Positions 17,259-26,359 of a stretch of 51,061 nucleotides of DNA are shown here, one piece after another (position 1 is the first letter of the stretch; each line of letters begins with the position of its first letter). The DNA lies in assembly GCA_024227235.1 (NCBI GenBank), contig JAAEKY010000522.1, positions 1 to 51,061 of the forward strand, in the 5' to 3' direction. Below the pieces are notes generated by a model, which was not told the DNA's origin, did not search any database, and worked only from the letters and a program-made list of their open reading frames with translations. Source of the stretch: Desulfobacteraceae bacterium. GTDB lineage: Bacteria > Desulfobacterota > Desulfobacteria > Desulfobacterales > Desulfobacteraceae. Made by a program: the position numbers and the translations under genes.

Positions 17259-19235
17259 ATGGCGAACACAATTGATGTCAATAAGTTAAAAAATGATGCG
17301 TTTAATGCAATAGATGCGTTATTCAGTGAGGATGAGGATAATGAGCAGTTTGAAGTTGAAGTTGAAGAAGAAGAACCTTCTATTGAAGAAACACCCCCAA
17401 AGAACAAACTGATTGTGTCATCCACTGACGATTTTGCCATACTTGATGAGTTTATTCTTGCATTGGACTGGGAATATTCAGAAGCTGAAATCATAAGATT
17501 TATTCAACACCTGAAAAATATTGGAACAAACAATCCTGATCCCTATAATCAGGCCTTAATCAAAATGTTGAACAGTATCATTACCTATTTGATTGAAGCC
17601 AAGAATAAAGCATTTCCTGGAACCTTCAATATCTTGTCTGCCTTAACCACTGTTTTAAAAAAAATCAATTCCCCTGATTTCGATTCTATGCTGACCAAAT
17701 CCGAAGTGAGCAAAGCATACCAAAGAGTAAAAAATCTAAAACGCAATATTTTAGATTATAATGCAAAGCTGGCAGAGAATCTGAATACGGTAGAAGACTT
17801 CATGCCCGTGACTCGAAAGAAAAAAGGAGGACCTACTCCTGAGCCGGCCGAATCAAAACCTGATGCGAACACCTTTCAAAGTAGCGATTCTATAGAAAAT
17901 GCTGATATCTTTTTAGAAAAAAACGAAGGGATCAAATCATCGAACGATACTTTTAAACCCGCAGAATCTGAACAGATTGAAGCCAAAATAATTGGCCGTC
18001 TAGACCAGTATGAACATCGGCTGGCATTCCTGGAAGAACAAAACAAGACACTGAGGCAGATCATCACTGATCAGAAGGAAAACAGTGAGATCGTTCAGAA
18101 CCAGATACCAAATACTGATATTCATACTGCTCCCCAGCCAGAAAATTTTAAAATTGACGACTTCTCGGCTGAACTGGAAGCCTTTGCACCACTTGGCAAA
18201 CCAACCCCTGAAACGATAGACGTGAATGATATACTCCTTGATAAACCGGAGTTCTCTATACCACTTGATAAGACTGAACTTGAAACGATAGACGTGAATG
18301 ATATCTTCCATGATGGTCTGGAGACCTCTGAGCCACTTGACAAACCAGATCCTGAAACGGCAGGCGCGGATGATATCTTCCATGATGGTCTGGAGACCTC
18401 TGAGCCACTTGACAAACCAGAGCCTGAAACGGCAGGTGCGGATGATATCTTCCATGATGAACTGGAGGCCTTTGCGCCATTTGGCACACCTGAACCCGAA
18501 ACGGTAGACGTGAATGATATTCTCCTTGACAAACCAGAGGCCTCTGAACCACTTGACAGACCTGAACCCGAAACCATGGATGTGAATGATATACTTCTTG
18601 ACGAGCTGGAGGATGAGGAGCAAGAATCTGACAAGTCTATGGCTTCTCCTATGGAAGAGACAGAACCCACAGATGAGTCTACCAACCCTGAAACTACTGT
18701 CGCTCAAATATCTGATGAAAAGGAAGTAGCCACGTCCGATGAAGAATCTTTAGACGAGCTTGATATTGAAGCTGAGCCAGAGATTACCGGATCTGAAGAA
18801 TCCAACGAATATGTTCAGCTTTTTAAATTGGACGAGGAGGACATAGCGATCCCGGTTGATTATTTCAACAATCTTTACAAATTGCCTACCATAATCAAAA
18901 ACCAGATCCATTCAATGGAATCCATCCGGCTTGGAGAATTATCTTCGTTTTTTCAAAAATTATCAAAAAATATGAAAGGCCGCCTCCAGGATGTGCCAGA
19001 AAAAGAACTTAAAAAAATTTCCGCCGAGGTCACCCTTCTAACCGAAGATAAGACCGATTATCAATATGCTGTATTATGCTCATGTGAGGACCGCTGCATT
19101 ATTATTCCGGTATCTGACAAGCATAAAACCAGCACGATGATTGCCGGTCACAGAAATCCTGTGGAAAACAGACTATCCCAATTCAGTGTCGAAGTCGACG
19201 ATGACATTATAATACCTTTAATTATACCTTGTTAG
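17259..19235 (+). CDS. Acidic repeat protein with C-terminal CheW-like domain
   Basis: A protein of about 658 residues. The N-terminal helical domain (about 45-170) is followed by a charged linker and a short coiled coil (QYEHRLAFLEEQNKTLRQII). Six tandem acidic units of 24 residues follow (core DVNDILLDKPE). The C-terminal domain (about 515-658) resembles CheW: YVQLFKLDEEDIAIPVDYF, then a central ELSSFF segment and a closing IIIPVSDK strand. CheW folds couple receptors to kinases, so this may be a scaffold. I use the ATG at 17259, preceded by AGGTGG, rather than a GTG at 17250. The CheW match is weak and remains tentative. Confidence 0.75.
   Translation: MANTIDVNKLKNDAFNAIDALFSEDEDNEQFEVEVEEEEPSIEETPPKNKLIVSSTDDFAILDEFILALDWEYSEAEIIRFIQHLKNIGTNNPDPYNQALIKMLNSIITYLIEAKNKAFPGTFNILSALTTVLKKINSPDFDSMLTKSEVSKAYQRVKNLKRNILDYNAKLAENLNTVEDFMPVTRKKKGGPTPEPAESKPDANTFQSSDSIENADIFLEKNEGIKSSNDTFKPAESEQIEAKIIGRLDQYEHRLAFLEEQNKTLRQIITDQKENSEIVQNQIPNTDIHTAPQPENFKIDDFSAELEAFAPLGKPTPETIDVNDILLDKPEFSIPLDKTELETIDVNDIFHDGLETSEPLDKPDPETAGADDIFHDGLETSEPLDKPEPETAGADDIFHDELEAFAPFGTPEPETVDVNDILLDKPEASEPLDRPEPETMDVNDILLDELEDEEQESDKSMASPMEETEPTDESTNPETTVAQISDEKEVATSDEESLDELDIEAEPEITGSEESNEYVQLFKLDEEDIAIPVDYFNNLYKLPTIIKNQIHSMESIRLGELSSFFQKLSKNMKGRLQDVPEKELKKISAEVTLLTEDKTDYQYAVLCSCEDRCIIIPVSDKHKTSTMIAGHRNPVENRLSQFSVEVDDDIIIPLIIPC
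18210..18626 (+). repeat. 72-bp in-frame tandem repeats (about six copies)
   Basis: Units begin at 18210, 18282, 18354, 18426, 18498 and 18570, exactly 72 bp apart, each encoding 24 acidic residues around DVNDI or GADDI. The units starting at 18282 and 18354 share a nearly identical stretch of about 50 bp. Copy-number change would keep the frame. Confidence 0.9.
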
Positions 19236-19242
19236 CTTGCAT

Positions 19243-21603
19243 ATGAATCAGACAAACCCGATTATAGACCAGACACTATTTGATTTAAAACTCAACGAGG
19301 CCGAACTGTATACTGAACAGGGTCTTCTGGTAGAGGCCGATAACATTTATAAGGAACTCCTGGCGGAACTGAAGGTCCTTCCAGATTCAAAAAATACGGC
19401 CTTTCAGATCAAACAACTCGAGTCACTGAGAATAAATAAAGGCAAGGACTCCAGGGAAAACATTTCAACAACACCCCACGCTCCACAAAAAAAATCAGAT
19501 GAGGATCTTTACCTTGAAGCCACTGCACTCAAAAGTATTGAATCCTATAATGAAGCCATAAAAAAATATAAAAAACTCATAGATCGTAACTTCAAACTTC
19601 ACGACCTCATTTACGCCCTCATCGTCTGTTACAAAAAGATGGGAGAACAGAAAAAAGCTGAACGATACCTGTCGTCCCTGATCAAGGATTCGGGTAGTAC
19701 GTTAGACAAAAAGGACATCTGCCATTATTTCCTATCATTCTTAAATGAAGAAAATGCAGACTATGTCACCGCTTTACAATTGCTGAATTCAGTCAGGTCT
19801 CCTAATAATTTTCATGATTATTTCAATCGAAAAAAAGCCCTGGAATCAAAAATTAAGGGAAGAACTAAATTTGACTACCTTTTATCAAGTCAGCTGATCG
19901 GCAAAAATGATCTGAAAAGAGCCCAGAACCTTTCAAGAAAAAATCGAAAATCAATCGAATATGTTCTGATTCATTCGTTTGACCTGCCCGCACATGAATT
20001 GGGAAAATCTCTTTCCATGTATTATGGATATCCTTTTATCGACCTGAGCAAAGAATCGGAAATTCATAATGAACTTTTCAGTAACCTGAAATATGAATAT
20101 CTGAAAAAAAATCATTGGGCACCCTTGTCCAGATCTCTGAAAGATGGAAAAATCAAAGTGGTGATTGATAACCCGGACATGCAGATCCAGCAAGATATAA
20201 ATAAATTTTACATCGGTATAAATCTTGAATTTTTAATTGGTGTCCGGGAGCATATTGATGATTACATTGACAACCAATTCAGCAAGCCGACCTTACAGGA
20301 TGAAGCACCAGAAGAAGATGTGACTGATTTTCTGGATGGAATTTCCAACGAATTTGACGCCAACTTTGATGACGATGACGACGAGCTGGAAGATGTGCTC
20401 CTCGTTGATAACAAGGTGATCATGTTTGTAAACAAAATGATCATGGACGCCACCCGAAAAAAAGCTTCCGATATACATATTGAGCCGTCCACCCACTCAA
20501 GGAATGCAAACATCCGCTTCCGAGTGGATGGCATTTGCCAGCCATACATCAAAATACCGAATAGTTTCAGCCGTCCGGTTATCTCTAGACTTAAAATAAT
20601 GGCTCGGATGGATATCACAGAAAGGCGAAAACCCAAGGACGGAAAAATTAAATTCAGGAGTAAAAGTACGGGGGCCATCGAGTTGCGAGTCGCAACGATT
20701 CCCACTTCAGGCAGCAAGGAAGATGTCGTCCTTAGGCTCCTTAGAAGCGGGAAGCCTATGTCCTTGGATGATCTTGGTATCCTGGACTATATATCGAACC
20801 CTCTACTTAAAATCATCCAAAAGCCGCACGGCCTACTTTTAGTTGTCGGACCGACCGGATCCGGGAAAACGACAACACTTCATTCTGCACTAAATGTCAT
20901 CAATACACCGGAAAAAAAAATATGGACGGCAGAAGATCCGGTAGAAATTGATCAGGAAGGCATTCGGCAGGCCGAAGTTCACAATAAGATTGGCCTTGAT
21001 TTTTCGACGCTTCTGCGGTCATTTCTCAGGGCAGACCCAGATGTCATCATGGTCGGGGAAATGCGAGACATAGAAACAACAAAAACTGCTATCGAAGCTT
21101 CATTAACCGGGCATCTTGTCTTTTCGACGCTTCACACCAACAATGCGCCGGAAACCGTTACCAGATTGCTTGAGATGGATATTGATCCGGCCAATTTTGC
21201 CGATTCCCTGCTTGGTATTCTTGCCCAACGGCTGGGTAGAACCCTTTGTACTTCTTGTAAAGAACCCGAACCGAATCAGAAAGCGCAAACAGATAAACTC
21301 ATCTCAGAATTCGGTAAAGACCCGGCAGGGATAATCAATCGATACCGATCTGATGATACGATCATTTTTCAACCCAAAGGATGCCCTGCCTGCGATAATA
21401 CCGGATACCTTGGCCGGATCGGATTCCATGAATTCCTATTGAACAATTATGATATCAGGCAATTGATAAAGGAAGGAGTTCCCACTGAGCAGATCAGAAA
21501 ATCGGCCTTTAAAGCGGACATGTGCACATTAAAACAAGACGGCATTTTAAAAGTATTCAAGGGGCTCACAGATTTGACTGAGGTAAAACGAAATTGTATT
21601 TGA
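19243..21603 (+). CDS. PilB/GspE-type secretion or pilus-assembly ATPase
   Basis: A hexameric-type ATPase of 786 residues. The first 200 residues are TPR-like helices (AELYTEQGLLVEADNIYKEL). A region resembling the MshEN/GspE N-domain follows (about 210-350), then the ATPase core with GPTGSGKTTT at 536-545, the Asp box AEDPVEIDQEGIRQAEV, and the His box GHLVFSTLHTNNA. Near the C terminus is the zinc tetracysteine CTSC...CPAC typical of PilB and GspE. It should power pilus or type II-like assembly, but no PilC, PilT, pilin or secretin gene is in the window. I use ATG 19243, 8 bp after the preceding stop; TTG 19237 is the alternative. TPRs at the front are an unusual addition. Confidence 0.93.
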   Translation: MNQTNPIIDQTLFDLKLNEAELYTEQGLLVEADNIYKELLAELKVLPDSKNTAFQIKQLESLRINKGKDSRENISTTPHAPQKKSDEDLYLEATALKSIESYNEAIKKYKKLIDRNFKLHDLIYALIVCYKKMGEQKKAERYLSSLIKDSGSTLDKKDICHYFLSFLNEENADYVTALQLLNSVRSPNNFHDYFNRKKALESKIKGRTKFDYLLSSQLIGKNDLKRAQNLSRKNRKSIEYVLIHSFDLPAHELGKSLSMYYGYPFIDLSKESEIHNELFSNLKYEYLKKNHWAPLSRSLKDGKIKVVIDNPDMQIQQDINKFYIGINLEFLIGVREHIDDYIDNQFSKPTLQDEAPEEDVTDFLDGISNEFDANFDDDDDELEDVLLVDNKVIMFVNKMIMDATRKKASDIHIEPSTHSRNANIRFRVDGICQPYIKIPNSFSRPVISRLKIMARMDITERRKPKDGKIKFRSKSTGAIELRVATIPTSGSKEDVVLRLLRSGKPMSLDDLGILDYISNPLLKIIQKPHGLLLVVGPTGSGKTTTLHSALNVINTPEKKIWTAEDPVEIDQEGIRQAEVHNKIGLDFSTLLRSFLRADPDVIMVGEMRDIETTKTAIEASLTGHLVFSTLHTNNAPETVTRLLEMDIDPANFADSLLGILAQRLGRTLCTSCKEPEPNQKAQTDKLISEFGKDPAGIINRYRSDDTIIFQPKGCPACDNTGYLGRIGFHEFLLNNYDIRQLIKEGVPTEQIRKSAFKADMCTLKQDGILKVFKGLTDLTEVKRNCI

Positions 21604-21633
21604 TGTTCATTTAAATGAATAAGGAGATATATT

Positions 21634-22731
21634 ATGACTATAACATGTGATAAGTGTGGCGCCACCTATCAGATTGATCCTGAAAAAATAAAAACAGACA
21701 CCATCAGGTTTGCCTGCAAAACCTGCAGTGATTTTGTAATAGTAAACAAAAATGATCTGATTGACAAATCTGAAAATTCTGAACTCACCAGCTTCCTGGA
21801 AACTCAGGAAACCGAAACTGTTGCGCCTGTTTCAAAAGAAACCAAAACAAAAGGGGTAGGGATCCGGACAAAAATGTTTGCCCTGCTTATTATCCTCATT
21901 GTAGCGTTTGCCGGTCAAGCCTATTACCTGATCATGCAATTGAATATAATGACGGATAGATTCGGGCTGCAGGGAACAAATATTATCAAGGAAATGGCTG
22001 AACAGGAAATCATGAATACTGCCGACTCTGTTGCCAGTCAGGTGAGCCTTTATCTTGAGTCCCATCCGGATCTTACCAAAGAAAATTTCATGACGGATGG
22101 GCATTTTAGGAATATTGCCATTCAACCTGTTGGGAAAAAAGGATATACCGCATTATATGAAAAGGGGAAGGAGGGTAAATTTCGAACATGGGTACATAAA
22201 AACCCAAGGATTACTGCTCCATCTTTGGATGACATGTCCAAACTTAAAGGACCTTTAGGAGCCAGTTTCCCCGGGTTCTGGAAAGTATTGACGGGAGTAA
22301 ACGGAACCATACCCTCCAAGGGGTACTATCGGTGGCAGGAAAAGGACCAATCTTTCAAGGACAAATACATGGCCTGTGTCAACGTCAAAGGGACTGGATT
22401 TTATATTGCCAGTACCACTTACATCGATGAATTTACCCTTCCCATGCAGAGTCTTGAAAATAAGAGTAAAGAAATTGCCAAAACTCAGAGCATCAATATT
22501 GCCATTATCATTTCGATTATTTCGATCGTGGTTGCCATTATCGTGTTCATATTCGGCAACCGGCTGACATCGAATATCAAGTATCTGTCCGAAGTTACTG
22601 ACCGGATCAGTCTTGGCGATCTGGATGCCCTTATTGAAACCCGATCCAGCGATGAACTCGCTGTACTGACTGAATCCATTTCAAGGCTCCAGCAGAGTGT
22701 AAGACTGTCAATCAAGCGACTTCGGGGATAG
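21634..22731 (+). CDS. Zinc-ribbon, Cache and HAMP membrane protein without an output domain
   Basis: A 365-residue protein. The N terminus is an MJ0042-type zinc ribbon (CDKCGATYQI...CKTCSDF). After a linker come TM1 (about 78-103), a periplasmic Cache-like domain (about 105-275, with GYTALYEKGKEGKFRTWVHK), TM2 (about 288-308) and a HAMP segment (309-365). The chain ends at HAMP, so it has a receptor body but no kinase or methyl-accepting tail. A strong AAGGAG site precedes the ATG. As the last gene of the Mgl run it may pass an external signal to the MglA or CheW-like partner by HAMP contact, which is inference. Confidence 0.85.
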   Translation: MTITCDKCGATYQIDPEKIKTDTIRFACKTCSDFVIVNKNDLIDKSENSELTSFLETQETETVAPVSKETKTKGVGIRTKMFALLIILIVAFAGQAYYLIMQLNIMTDRFGLQGTNIIKEMAEQEIMNTADSVASQVSLYLESHPDLTKENFMTDGHFRNIAIQPVGKKGYTALYEKGKEGKFRTWVHKNPRITAPSLDDMSKLKGPLGASFPGFWKVLTGVNGTIPSKGYYRWQEKDQSFKDKYMACVNVKGTGFYIASTTYIDEFTLPMQSLENKSKEIAKTQSINIAIIISIISIVVAIIVFIFGNRLTSNIKYLSEVTDRISLGDLDALIETRSSDELAVLTESISRLQQSVRLSIKRLRG

Positions 22732-22754
22732 CCCGTTAAAACAATCGGTTTGAA

Positions 22755-22773
22755 GGCTGGCCTTTGGCCAGCC
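22755..22773 (+). terminator. Strong hairpin at the end of the Mgl run (probable terminator)
   Basis: A perfect 8-bp GC-rich stem, GGCTGGCC / GGCCAGCC, with a TTT loop, 23 bp after the last stop of the co-directional run and between convergent genes. On the plus strand an A-run follows, then a T-rich stretch (GTTATTTTTC). It is not a textbook intrinsic terminator, hence the moderate confidence. Confidence 0.5.
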
Positions 22774-22853
22774 AAAAAATCGTTGTTATTTTTCTATTCG
22801 ATTATTCTAAGGAACAGGAAATAAATATTTCTTTTTGATAAGGCAGTATTCCG

Positions 22854-24341
22854 TTATTGGCTTTGCTTCTTATCATAAGCGTTTACGCGAACCGTAAAAC
22901 TCTGAAGCTTCTGGAGCTGATCTGAAAGATCGGAAAATACGAGCATATAGGGTACAAAGGCCCCGGGCTTGATGTTTACATTGGAACCATTGGCACCCTT
23001 CTTTATGGTTAATGCCGCGTTGATATCGGTAATAGTGCCTGTTTTAAGCATTTTATCCGGAATGATGTTACCACAGAAAGCAAGCCCGGTTTTGACTTCT
23101 ATCTTGTCTTTGGTAATCAGCGCTCCTTTAACCTGGATATGGCTGTAGGAAATGGTTGAAGGATTTTCCACTATTCCGGTGATAACAAATAGTGATCCTG
23201 CAGTGGAATTGGTTACAAACCGTCCAGTCACCTTTTTCTGATCTGGAACAGGAGCAGAAAATGTTTTCGGAGGTTGCTCTTTTTTCAAAATTTTTTCTAA
23301 ATAGGGTATTTTAATATCTGAAATAATAGGAATCTTGTATCCAGTCATCAAGCTTGCAATAATGGCACCGCCAACAATAAACAAAAGAAGGGAGGGCAGC
23401 AGGATAACAACAGGGCTGAATTTTCTTTTCTGCGTGACAGCACTACCGAATTTAACCAGATCTTGTTTTTCAAATTCAGTTTGGCCGATCGCGACAGGAG
23501 CGGCTTCCTCAACAGACTCATCTTCCGGAAAAGGGGGTTCAGGATCAGGGTCCCGGTCAAATTCAAGTTCGAATTCAGGATCATCTTCTTCAACGCGTAC
23601 CAGCTCCGAAGGGCCTGCATGCTCAGTTATTTCCATATCAAAATCAGGAAGATCGGTTTCATCCTCATCAAATTCGTTATCATCTTGTTCCAGTCCTAAG
23701 ATGCCTATGTCCTGTTGTTCCACTCCTCCTGAAGTGTCTATGTCCTGTTCCAGGCCTAAGGTGTCTATGTCTTGTTGTTCCACTCCTCCAGGGGTGTCTA
23801 TGTCCTGTTCCATACCTATGGTGTCTATGTCCAGTTCCAGTCCTAAGGTGTCTATGTTCAGTTCCAGTTCGGGCATATCTACATCCAGAGATTTCAACTG
23901 ACTTGCATCATTTTTGGATTCTGAATCCGATTGATCTTGCAAGGGACCTTTATCTGGTTCATCCTCTCCTATACCTATGTCAGTATCGATTTCAAGACCC
24001 GCTAATTCCAGATAGCTGAATTCAGATTCATCCAGATCCAGACTGGGAAAATTTTTACCTGATTTTACATTCATAGCACCGCTTGTTCCAAAGACAGGGA
24101 TATCCTGGCCCTCAATGTCTTTCGATTCCGCTACCGGTCCTTTGTTTCCTTTCATCAAGGCGATTTCAGCATTAAAATTAGAATCTGAAAAATCTCCTTG
24201 AGCCTCGACTTTTTCCTGAACAGGCGGATAAATTATAAAAAAATGTTTGCAACGGCTACAACGAACTTTTGTACCATTGGGCTTCACAAGGGATTCATCA
24301 AGATTGAACCGTGTTGAACAGCTATAACAGGTGATAACCAT
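22854..24341 (-). CDS. Zinc-ribbon/DUF3426 membrane protein with acidic repeats
   Basis: A 495-residue protein. It starts with an MJ0042-type zinc ribbon (CYSCSTRFNLDESLVKPNGT, then CSRCKHFF). A long acidic linker (about 60-300) includes tandem 20-residue units (core EQDIDTPGGVEQQ). One TM helix (about 308-330) precedes a C-terminal beta domain of the DUF3426 type (VITGIVENPSTISYSHIQVK). DUF3426 proteins are common in proteobacteria but their function is not established. It converges on the Mgl run, whose last protein has the same kind of zinc ribbon. AAGGGA lies before the ATG. Confidence 0.85.
   Translation of the reverse strand: MVITCYSCSTRFNLDESLVKPNGTKVRCSRCKHFFIIYPPVQEKVEAQGDFSDSNFNAEIALMKGNKGPVAESKDIEGQDIPVFGTSGAMNVKSGKNFPSLDLDESEFSYLELAGLEIDTDIGIGEDEPDKGPLQDQSDSESKNDASQLKSLDVDMPELELNIDTLGLELDIDTIGMEQDIDTPGGVEQQDIDTLGLEQDIDTSGGVEQQDIGILGLEQDDNEFDEDETDLPDFDMEITEHAGPSELVRVEEDDPEFELEFDRDPDPEPPFPEDESVEEAAPVAIGQTEFEKQDLVKFGSAVTQKRKFSPVVILLPSLLLFIVGGAIIASLMTGYKIPIISDIKIPYLEKILKKEQPPKTFSAPVPDQKKVTGRFVTNSTAGSLFVITGIVENPSTISYSHIQVKGALITKDKIEVKTGLAFCGNIIPDKMLKTGTITDINAALTIKKGANGSNVNIKPGAFVPYMLVFSDLSDQLQKLQSFTVRVNAYDKKQSQ
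23683..23862 (-). repeat. 60-bp in-frame tandem repeats in the DUF3426 gene
   Basis: About two full and two partial copies of a 60-bp unit (for example starting near 23691 and 23751) encode the acidic segment with GLEQDID and GGVEQQDI. The repeat length is a multiple of three, so expansion or contraction keeps the frame. Confidence 0.8.
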
Positions 24342-24633
24342 TATTTTTTCCCTTATTCCTATAATTTTAAATTATAGTTTTTTAGAAGATTCTTTCTTCT
24401 AATCCAGTTCATAAACAACTAAAAATCCTTTTTCAAGTTGAAACAATAGTAGTTTAAATCAATTTCTACCTCACGACAAACATGTTTGTCAATCAAACTG
24501 TCTAAAAAAATAACAAATTACTACCTTAAAAAACTAAATTTTTATTGCATAAGTCCCTTTTCATTGTCTATATAATAAAATAAAGAAACAAGATACTCAA
24601 AATTTTATACAAAATTTCCGAGGATTTTGATAA
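24342..24633. other. Divergent AT-rich intergenic region
   Basis: About 290 bp between the DUF3426 gene and the 4Fe-4S protein gene. It contains a possible plus-strand promoter: TTGCAT (24545-24550) with TATATA/TATAAT at 24569-24576. No RNA gene or repeat was seen. Confidence 0.4.
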
Positions 24634-25926
24634 ATGGCACATCAAACCAATACCTCAGTCTACACGCATTTAACAAATCGATTAAATCGATTTCCCCAGG
24701 GCGCTACGCCCTCAAAACTTTTGGATAAAATTTTAGCCATGCTGTTTTCAGAAAAAGAAGCTCACCTTGTTTCTTTGGTTCCAATTAAGCCTTTTACTAC
24801 TATAAAAGCAGCTAAAATATGGAAAATGAGTTTGTCGAAAACTCAAGAGGTTTTGGATCGTTTGGCATCCCGGGCTATTTTAGTAGATATAAGTCAAAAT
24901 GGAGAAACTCAATATGCTTTACCTCCACCCATGGCTGGTTTTTTTGAATTCTCGTTAATGAGAGTGCGTGCTGATATAGATCAAAAAGTATTAAGTGAAC
25001 TCTTCTACCAGTATCTGAATGTGGAAGAAGATTTTATAAGAGATCTGTTTACACTGGGTGATACTCAGCTGGGGCGTGTGTTTATACATGAACCTGTTTT
25101 GTCCAACGACCATGCCATCCACGTTTTGGATTATGAGCGGGCATCACAGGTTATAAAGACAGCCTCTCATATGGGTATAGGCACATGTTATTGTCGGCAT
25201 AAAATGTCACATATTAATAATGCGTGTGATAAACCCATGGAAATCTGCATGACATTTAATACGACTGCCGCCTCCTTGATCAAGTACGGACATGCAAAAT
25301 CTGTGGATGTAATAGAAGGTTTGGATCTTTTGGACCAAGCCTATGAATCTGATCTGGTTCAATTCGGTGAAAATGTCAGAGAACAGGTTAATTTTATCTG
25401 CAATTGCTGCGGGTGTTGTTGTGAGGCAATGATTGCAGCCAGAAGATTTGCTATATTTAATCCAGTACATACTTCCAATTTTATTCCACAAATCAATTTT
25501 AACACTTGCACAGGCTGTGGTAAATGCGTGACCATTTGTCCGGTAGAAGCGATGACATTGGTATCTGCCAATGATCCTGAACACTTAAAAAAGAAAAAAG
25601 CCCATCTAAATAAAGACATATGTCTTGGTTGTGGCCTTTGTGTAAGAGCTTGCAAAGAAGACAGCCTTGAACTCACCCCTCTTTCCCAAAGGGTCATCAC
25701 CCCATTGAATGGTACTCATAAAGCTGTGGTCATGGCTATAGAAAGAGGAAAACTTCAACATCTTATTTTTGACAATAAAGTTTTATTCAGCCACAGAGCG
25801 CTTGCTGCTGTTCTTGGCGTAATTCTAAAACTGCCTCCTGTGAAACAGCTTCTGGCAAGCCAACAGGTAAAATCCCGTTATCTTGAAACGCTAATTTCGA
25901 AGATGGAGTGTTCTCATCTTATTTAG
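24634..25926 (+). CDS. 4Fe-4S ferredoxin-type protein with N-terminal winged-helix region
   Basis: A 430-residue soluble protein. The first 100 residues look like a winged helix (AAKIWKMSLSKTQEVLDRL). The middle has unusual cysteines (GTCYCRHKMSHINNACDKPM and CNCCGCCCEAM). Two canonical [4Fe-4S] motifs follow, CTGCGKCVTICP and CLGCGLCVRACK. About 90 helical residues end the chain. This architecture fits a recurring but poorly characterised iron-sulfur protein of sulfate reducers and related anaerobes. Electron transfer or redox sensing is likely from the clusters; the partner is not visible. It stands alone as a transcription unit, with GAGGAT before the ATG. Confidence 0.85.
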   Translation: MAHQTNTSVYTHLTNRLNRFPQGATPSKLLDKILAMLFSEKEAHLVSLVPIKPFTTIKAAKIWKMSLSKTQEVLDRLASRAILVDISQNGETQYALPPPMAGFFEFSLMRVRADIDQKVLSELFYQYLNVEEDFIRDLFTLGDTQLGRVFIHEPVLSNDHAIHVLDYERASQVIKTASHMGIGTCYCRHKMSHINNACDKPMEICMTFNTTAASLIKYGHAKSVDVIEGLDLLDQAYESDLVQFGENVREQVNFICNCCGCCCEAMIAARRFAIFNPVHTSNFIPQINFNTCTGCGKCVTICPVEAMTLVSANDPEHLKKKKAHLNKDICLGCGLCVRACKEDSLELTPLSQRVITPLNGTHKAVVMAIERGKLQHLIFDNKVLFSHRALAAVLGVILKLPPVKQLLASQQVKSRYLETLISKMECSHLI

Positions 25927-25977
25927 CTAAATTAAAATTTATAACAAAGGATAGAATTTCATAATTTCCAATACTCA

Positions 25978-26358
25978 TTATCCAATCAGGTTTTGCACTT
26001 TTATAAGGAGTTCTGTAAATTTATACGGTTTGAGAACATAATCATTGGCACCTTCATTAAGACCTTTAATGACATCATCTTTCTGGGCTTTGGCTGTCAG
26101 CATAATCACCGGTGTTTTTGATGCAAAGTTATTGGACGTCCGTAATTTTCCCAGCACTTCAAAACCATCCATTTTGGGCATCATCACATCGAGAATCACA
26201 AGATCTATTTCGTTTTCCTCATCAAAGAGATATTTAAGCCCTGCTGGACCATTTTCTGCCAAAATTGGTTTATATCCTTCTTTTTTCAAACTGAACCAAA
26301 GGATATCCCTAATCTGTTTCATATCATCTATAATAAGAATGGTTTTTTTATATTTCAT
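25978..26358 (-). CDS. Single-domain response regulator (receiver only)
   Basis: A 126-residue CheY-like receiver with phospho-Asp at residue 57 (LVILDVMMPKMDG), an N-terminal DD acidic pair, and the conserved Thr and Lys (MLTAKA and LKPYKF). There is no output domain. It is the last gene of an HDOD-kinase-receiver operon, begins 1 bp after the kinase gene, and has an AGGAG site. It is likely phosphorylated by that kinase and acts by protein contact. Confidence 0.93.
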   Translation of the reverse strand: MKYKKTILIIDDMKQIRDILWFSLKKEGYKPILAENGPAGLKYLFDEENEIDLVILDVMMPKMDGFEVLGKLRTSNNFASKTPVIMLTAKAQKDDVIKGLNEGANDYVLKPYKFTELLIKVQNLIG

Positions 26359-26359
26359 G

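Noticed and set aside
18210..18626. Regular spacing resembling a CRISPR array
   Set aside because: Period of 72 bp with no distinct spacer, in frame inside a gene; ordinary coding repeats.
18000..18707. Long minus-strand frames (235, 187 and 98 codons) opposite the CheW-like protein gene
   Set aside because: They mirror the acidic 72-bp repeats of the plus-strand gene and have repetitive, unnatural composition; shadows of a real gene.
23335..23901. A 188-codon plus-strand frame of Ser-rich composition
   Set aside because: Antisense shadow of the acidic linker and 60-bp repeats of the DUF3426 gene.
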